Source: Anastatus disparis (lineage: Eukaryota > Arthropoda > Insecta > Hymenoptera > Eupelmidae). Taken from it: a stretch of DNA of 64,000 bases. The position numbers were made by a program, and so were the translations under genes. How positions within the stretch are numbered: the first letter of the stretch is position 1; every line of letters starts with the position of its first letter. The DNA lies in the NCBI GenBank assembly GCA_017163975.1, contig JAFFSR010000307.1, positions 3,950,001 through 4,014,000 of the forward strand, read 5' to 3'. Shown piece after piece: positions 59,498 through 64,000 of this stretch. Below the pieces are notes generated by a model. It did no database searches. It saw only the letters and a program-made list of their open reading frames with translations, and was not told the origin of the DNA.

Positions 59498-61210
59498 TCT
59501 CTTTAGTAGCATTGATACGCTCAATGCTGCTGTGAATTCTAGTCTTTCTTCTTGTTTTGCTGCGAGTCTTTCTTATTTGTGTTCTTCTTCTTCAAACTTG
59601 TTGTCTAATTTTGCATGTATTCCTAATTCTAATTCAGCTAATATTTTGCAGTCACCTCAGAGTTTGAGAGCTCATTCTATTGATGCCAAAGTTGATATGT
59701 TCTTGGCTAATATAGTTGAGGCTTTTGGTAAGTTTGCACCTGAAATGGTAATAAAGATAACCAGTAAACGTAAACCATGGGTCAATTATGATGTTAGGTC
59801 ACTTATGAAAAATCGTGACAAATGTTACAAACTGGCTATGAGAACTGGGTCAACTAATACCCGTGCTCGTTTTAAGACACTTAGGAATAAGGTTTCAAAT
59901 TCTCTTAGTAAGTTTAAAAATAACTATATCGCTGGTAAACTTTCCTCGGCTTCTACAGTCAAGAGTAAATGGTCTGAATTACGTAAACTGGGCCTGGCTA
60001 GTAGTGTTTTGCTGTCACCTCTCAAGTATTTCTCTTTATCGGTGCTTTTAAAACACTATACCTCTGTCTCTTCTCAGAACCCAGTATTAACTGATGCTGA
60101 TGTCGATTCTTGCCATACCGCGTAGGATAGATCTACCAGTGTTCAACTTTGTTCCAGTTAACTTCACTAATCTAGAGAACTTACTTCAATTATCAAACTC
60201 TGAGGTGGTTGGTCCTAATCATATATCAGCTGATATGCTTAAAATGATTAGTGGCACTGTGTCTTCAGACTTAGCCTCTATCGGAAATGACTTTTTAGCT
60301 CTTAGAAATTTTTCTGAGACCTGGAAAAGGACATTTCTTTTGCTACTGGCAAAACAAACTAAAATGGGAGACTTTACAAACTCGTTCAATAGCCAAGCTA
60401 TGTGAAGTCTCCAAGGTTCTTGAGAGGGTTGTGCACATGCAGTTATCAAATTACCTTGTGCTCAACTCCTTACTTGATTGTTACCAGGCTAGTTTTAGAA
60501 AGGGTCACAGTACTCGGACTGCTCTACTACATCTGCTTCATAATTGTAAGTCTGCTATTGATCGAAGAATGATCACTTTATTGCTTCTGTTTGACTTTTA
60601 TAAGGCTTTTGACAGGGTTCCACATAGTAGACTGCTCACCAAACTTCACTGGATGAACTGTTCTAATGTTGTCATTAGATGGTTTGCGTCTTACTCGAGA
60701 GGACGTGTCTATCATAGATGAAAATAATCGACCATTTGTTTGGTCTCAGGTGACTGCTGGTGTTCCTCAGAGTAATGTGCTTGGTCCACTGCTATTTTTA
60801 ATTTATATAAACGATGTCCCACTTGCTTTAACAACTACAAAACACATTCTTTCAGCTAATGATCTGCAGATCTATAAATCCTTTTTACCGTTTTATAAAC
60901 ATGCTCTGGCCCTGAATACAAGGAAGCAATTAGTGGAGTCTCTAATTTTTCCGCTCCTCGATTGTACAGCTGTCGCTTATGATGATCTACCTCAACCTCA
61001 AAATCTACGCCTTCATAGAGCCTTCAATGCCTATATTTGATTTGTTCGTGGTCATATTGGCTGTCGTAGTAGAGTCACGCCTTATAGATTGGATTATCGA
61101 TGGTTGTCTGTGCAAAATAGGTGCATTTATCTTAAGAAATCTTTTGCTTTCAATGTAATATTGCATAATTCACCGTTATATTTAGCATCAAGGTTTATAA
61201 GGCAATAAGT
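59498..61210 (+). pseudogene. LINE ORF2 RT (copy 2), 5' truncated
   Basis: Begins directly after the copy 1 tail. Linker with KRKPWVNYDVRSLMKNRD near 59770; RT domain: GPNHISADMLKMI near 60215, QASFRKGHSTRTALLHL near 60490, LLLFDFYKAFDRVPH near 60585, VTAGVPQSNVLGPLLF near 60750. The catalytic box reads SANDLQIY (60850-60872) where FADDLQIY is usual. After it a deletion joins to the RT C-terminal part. Frameshifts near 60100, 60400 and 60700 and the Asp to Asn change make it inactive. Confidence 0.85.
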
Positions 61211-61479
61211 CGATGCATCAGTGCGTTTATCATTGAGATTACCCCCCAGATTGTTTATCTGTTTAAATGTATGTACTGTTACACTTCAACTTTAGATTTT
61301 TTAGCAACTGAATATTTCAACAAAGAGTTATCCTCGTTGTAATCTTTTTCCCTGAGGCTTCCCTCTCTTTTAAACATTCCTTGTATGATAGTCTTTTTTC
61401 GAGTGAATGTGAGTTGTGGCAGCTTGAGACTGGTGCCGATTGAGTATCACTGTAGTTGAAATTGTTTGAAATTTTTGAA

Positions 61480-61564
61480 ATTTAATGATTTTAATTTAAA
61501 GACTAGCTTAATTTACCTCGCTCCTAGCGCCCCCATGCGGTGAATAGTCCAGACCACCTCTTAA
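61480..61564 (-). mobile_element. Terminus of another TTAA element
   Basis: Read leftward from TTAA 61561-61564: TTAAGAGGTGGTCTGGACTA, then GCATGGGGGCGCTAGGAGCG. The partner end is missing. Confidence 0.5.
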
Positions 61565-61566
61565 TC

Positions 61567-62747
61567 ATGATAAAAAAAGGTGTAATGACTTTAAGTCATC
61601 AAAAATATATTGAATCATTGGCAGTAAAACACCATTTAGAAAATGCTAAACTTTATGAAACTCCGATAGAAACAAGTTTAATACTTGAACAAGCAATTAA
61701 GATAGATGAAAAAATAGGTTATAGAAATTTAATATGCGAATTCTTGTACATTAGTACAGAGACTAGACCTGACATATCATACAGTGTAAATTATCTGAGT
61801 AGGCATCAAGGTTGTTACGACAAAACACATTTCTACTATGCTTTAAGAGTGTTAAAATATTTATATGAAACCAAAGATTTAAAATTAACTTATAATAATG
61901 TAAACGAAGGAAAATTAGATTGTATGGTCGATTCAGATTACGCAGGTGATCATAATGATAGAAAAACCATAACAGGATTCCTCATTAGAGTATTTGCAAA
62001 TGTAGTTATTTGGAACACATATAAACAGGAAATAGTAACAAAAAATTTAACTTTTGCTGAATACATTGATATGTCTGAAGCACTGACAGAAATTTTATTT
62101 ATAAAAAATTTGTTAAATGATGCGTTTAATTTAAATACTGATAGAACAATTAAAATTTACAAAAAAAATTTTGGTGCAATAGCTATAAGTAAATTTGGTA
62201 ATCTTACGAAAAATTCAAAGGAAATTAAAGTGTATATTAAGAGGAGGTCGAGTATATCTGTCCTTTTCTAATCAAAGAATTGATTTTTTCATAAAAATTA
62301 ATAATTGTAGCAAAAAATAAGAAGAAAGCCCCATCTCGTATAATAAAAAGCAAGATTTTCTTTGATAAGGAAAAATTATTTTTATCAATTCGTTTTGAAG
62401 AAAACCTTGAAAAACTGAATTGTCCATCTTACCTCTATTTTTCAAGTTTTTCAAGGTTTTCTTCAAAACGAATTGATAAAAATAATTTTTCCTTATCAAA
62501 GAAAATCTTGCTTTTTATTATACGAGATGGGGCTATCTCCTTATTTTTTGCTACAATTATTAGTTTTTGCAAAAAAATAAATTCTTTGATTAGAAAAGGA
62601 CAGAGATATACGACCTGCTCTTAATGGCATTTATGAAAATGGTGTAATAGATATTGTTAAAATTGAAACTAATAGAAATATAGTGGATATGTTAACCAAA
62701 GGTCCATGTAAAGAAATCGTATATTTTTCCCCTAGGGAAAAAAAGTA
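61567..62747 (+). pseudogene. Copia RT end and RNase H, split by a MITE
   Basis: Frame from ATGATAAAA at 61567 gives the RT end (SHQKYIESLAVKHHLENAK), then TRPDISYSVNYLSRH, RNase H VDSDYAGDHNDRKTITGF, FAEYIDMSEALTEILFIKNL and IYKKNFGAIAISKFG. At 62237 a TTAA MITE is inserted. The same frame resumes after 62624 and ends DMLTKG...PREKK-stop at about 62747. Removing the insert and one TTAA restores the frame exactly. The 5' two thirds of the element are absent. Confidence 0.88.
62237..62624 (+). mobile_element. TTAA-flanked foldback MITE, family B, in Copia
   Basis: TTAA borders; termini GAGGAGGTCGAGTATATCTG and CAGAGATATACGACCTGCTC. Nearly perfect hairpin. Confidence 0.93.
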
Positions 62748-62751
62748 AAGA

Positions 62752-62826
62752 ATGTCCGAAATCGTATGTAAATTGTCACCCGAGCCGAAGGCGAGGGGGG
62801 CAAACATACGATTTAAGGCATTCTTT
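62752..62826. repeat. Hairpin in the Copia 3' untranslated region
   Basis: GAATGTCCGAAATCGTATGT pairs with ACATACGATTTAAGGCATTC across a GC-rich loop. Confidence 0.7.
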
Positions 62827-63038
62827 TTTTTCCTGTGGCGAAAATGCGATTTTTTTCAACACTGGGCCGAAAATACAACTTTTTTTTTGGCGCTATGTAA
62901 AAAAGTAGTAGTTTCGGGCCAGGTGTTGAAAAAAATTTGTTAAAAACAGAAAAGTATTAAATTAAATTTAAATAATTATAAAAGCATGTAAGAGCGAAAT
63001 TAAATAAGAAAAATAAAAACCGCGAATTTGAGAAGGTG

Positions 63039-63371
63039 TGTTGTAATATGTAAATGTTGCGTCTTTCAGTTGTATGTATCCGTCGGTGAATTCGAACTCG
63101 ACCATACATAATATACAGTAAATCAGCCGCGAAAAAGAGACTCTAGCTGAGAAAGTATAGTCAGTTTAACAGTCTATAGCAAGCGCAATGTAGCGATAAA
63201 GACATGTTTTTTTCAATCGTATGTATGAAGTAGAGATAAGTCATTTACGATTATATTAGTTAGTAATAATTACTATAATTAAGCTAGTGTGAAATACGTA
63301 TGAAAAAATTCAATATTAATAAAGAAGTGTTTCTTTTCTGATCTCGAAACATAAAACCTCTATTCCCAACA
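63039..63371 (+). repeat. 3' LTR of the Copia element
   Basis: 333 bp with TGTTG...CAACA termini, preceded by a purine-rich GAGAAGGTG, the polypurine tract position. AATAAAG near 63318 is a polyadenylation signal. No 5' partner LTR in the window. Confidence 0.8.
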
Positions 63372-64000
63372 ATAATAATCAACATAATAATAATAATAAT
63401 TACTATTATAAACACAAGAATAATAAAAATAATAATTTAATATAATATAATAATATTAGTAATAAACTTAACATAGTTTTCACATGAATAAATACAAAAA
63501 AATTAGGATTTTCATATAAATAAATGAACAAATAAATATTTCGATTTTCAATTTCTTGAATTCTGAAATTTGATTTGTTTTATATTATGAAATTTATAAA
63601 CCAAAATAAATGAAATTCAAAATATTTGTGGATTGTCAAATATTTATTAAGACCTAAAAAAAGAAAAAAAAAAATTTTCTTTCGCAAGCTATGAAATTTT
63701 ATATACATTTTCTTTACTTAAAAACATTTTTTTCTTTAACATTATTCAATACCGTGTAATACTTACTAGATATGACGTATTGAAAAAAAATTTTTCATAT
63801 GAAGTTTCAATATATGAAAATGAAACAAAAATGCTTATTAAATATATGAATAATTCATATGAAAAATTTATATTGAAAATTCATATAAAAATTCATATGA
63901 ATTTTTACAACAGAGTATCGAGTTTCACAAAGCTTTTAAGATCACTTAGATTTGTGAACGCCACTATTTTACAGACATTATGAATCACACAATAAACAAT
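63372..64000. other. AT-rich flank with ATTCATATGAA words
   Basis: Short palindromic words TTCATATGAA recur at 63795-63905. No gene supported. Confidence 0.45.

Noticed and set aside
63780..63983. 67-codon plus-strand ORF
   Set aside because: Built from repeated TTCATATGAA words; no other support.

Overview
The window is AT-rich eukaryotic DNA that behaves like an insect or other arthropod chromosome. Candidate genes have short GT-AG introns. The repeats are arthropod-like: Ty3/Gypsy and Copia elements, APE-type LINEs, a Polinton/Maverick relic, tRNA-derived SINEs and many foldback MITEs. There is no operon structure, CRISPR array or rRNA gene, and the only tRNA-like sequences are SINE heads. 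I cannot place the species; a hymenopteran is only a guess. Nearly everything recognisable is mobile or was once mobile.

1-11.5 kb: a minus-strand acidic hypothetical gene with one well-supported intron runs off the left edge. Next comes a decayed two-exon plus-strand gene with a duplicated 46-residue unit. Then come a Polinton packaging ATPase and a protein-primed DNA polymerase B (minus). The polymerase has two in-frame stops, ends after its exonuclease domain, and is preceded by candidate exons that all use phase-1 junctions; one exon is duplicated and has lost its acceptor AG. A SINE and a TTAA-type MITE lie in its largest intron. An intact intronless orphan ORF of 269 codons lies at 10.7-11.5 kb.

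13.9-27.4 kb: a nest of transposons that can be read layer by layer. A palindromic element was split by an hAT-like element (8-bp target duplication). That was split by a nearly fresh Gypsy LTR element (two differences between 333-bp LTRs, TAAT duplication), which in turn carries a TTAA MITE. A SINE sits in the hAT remnant and another TTAA MITE sits near the palindrome centre. The Gypsy element (minus) encodes Gag with two zinc knuckles, a TTTAAAC slippery heptamer, protease, RT/RNase H and, unusually, an OTU cysteine-protease domain. No integrase core is visible. It has four in-frame stops and YLDE in place of YLDD.

28-35.6 kb: foldback elements, then two copies of one DNA transposon with a DDE-like ORF. 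One carries the almost full ORF with five stops; the other is internally deleted between long terminal inverted repeats. A 94-bp direct repeat brackets the first copy.

35.8-46.6 kb: an AT-rich minisatellite, a ~100-bp tandem repeat with an (AT)n run, a GC-rich island beside a broken small gene, a 5-kb TTTATGG-type array, and a 1-kb foldback.

46.6-64 kb: AT-rich sequence with further MITEs, a decayed DDE transposase, a palindromic CACGTG-rich array between LINE ORF1 and ORF2 sequences, two overlapping LINE relics, and the 3' part of a Copia element with its LTR, interrupted by a TTAA MITE. The MITEs (at least seven with TTAA borders and related termini) are the common thread of the window.
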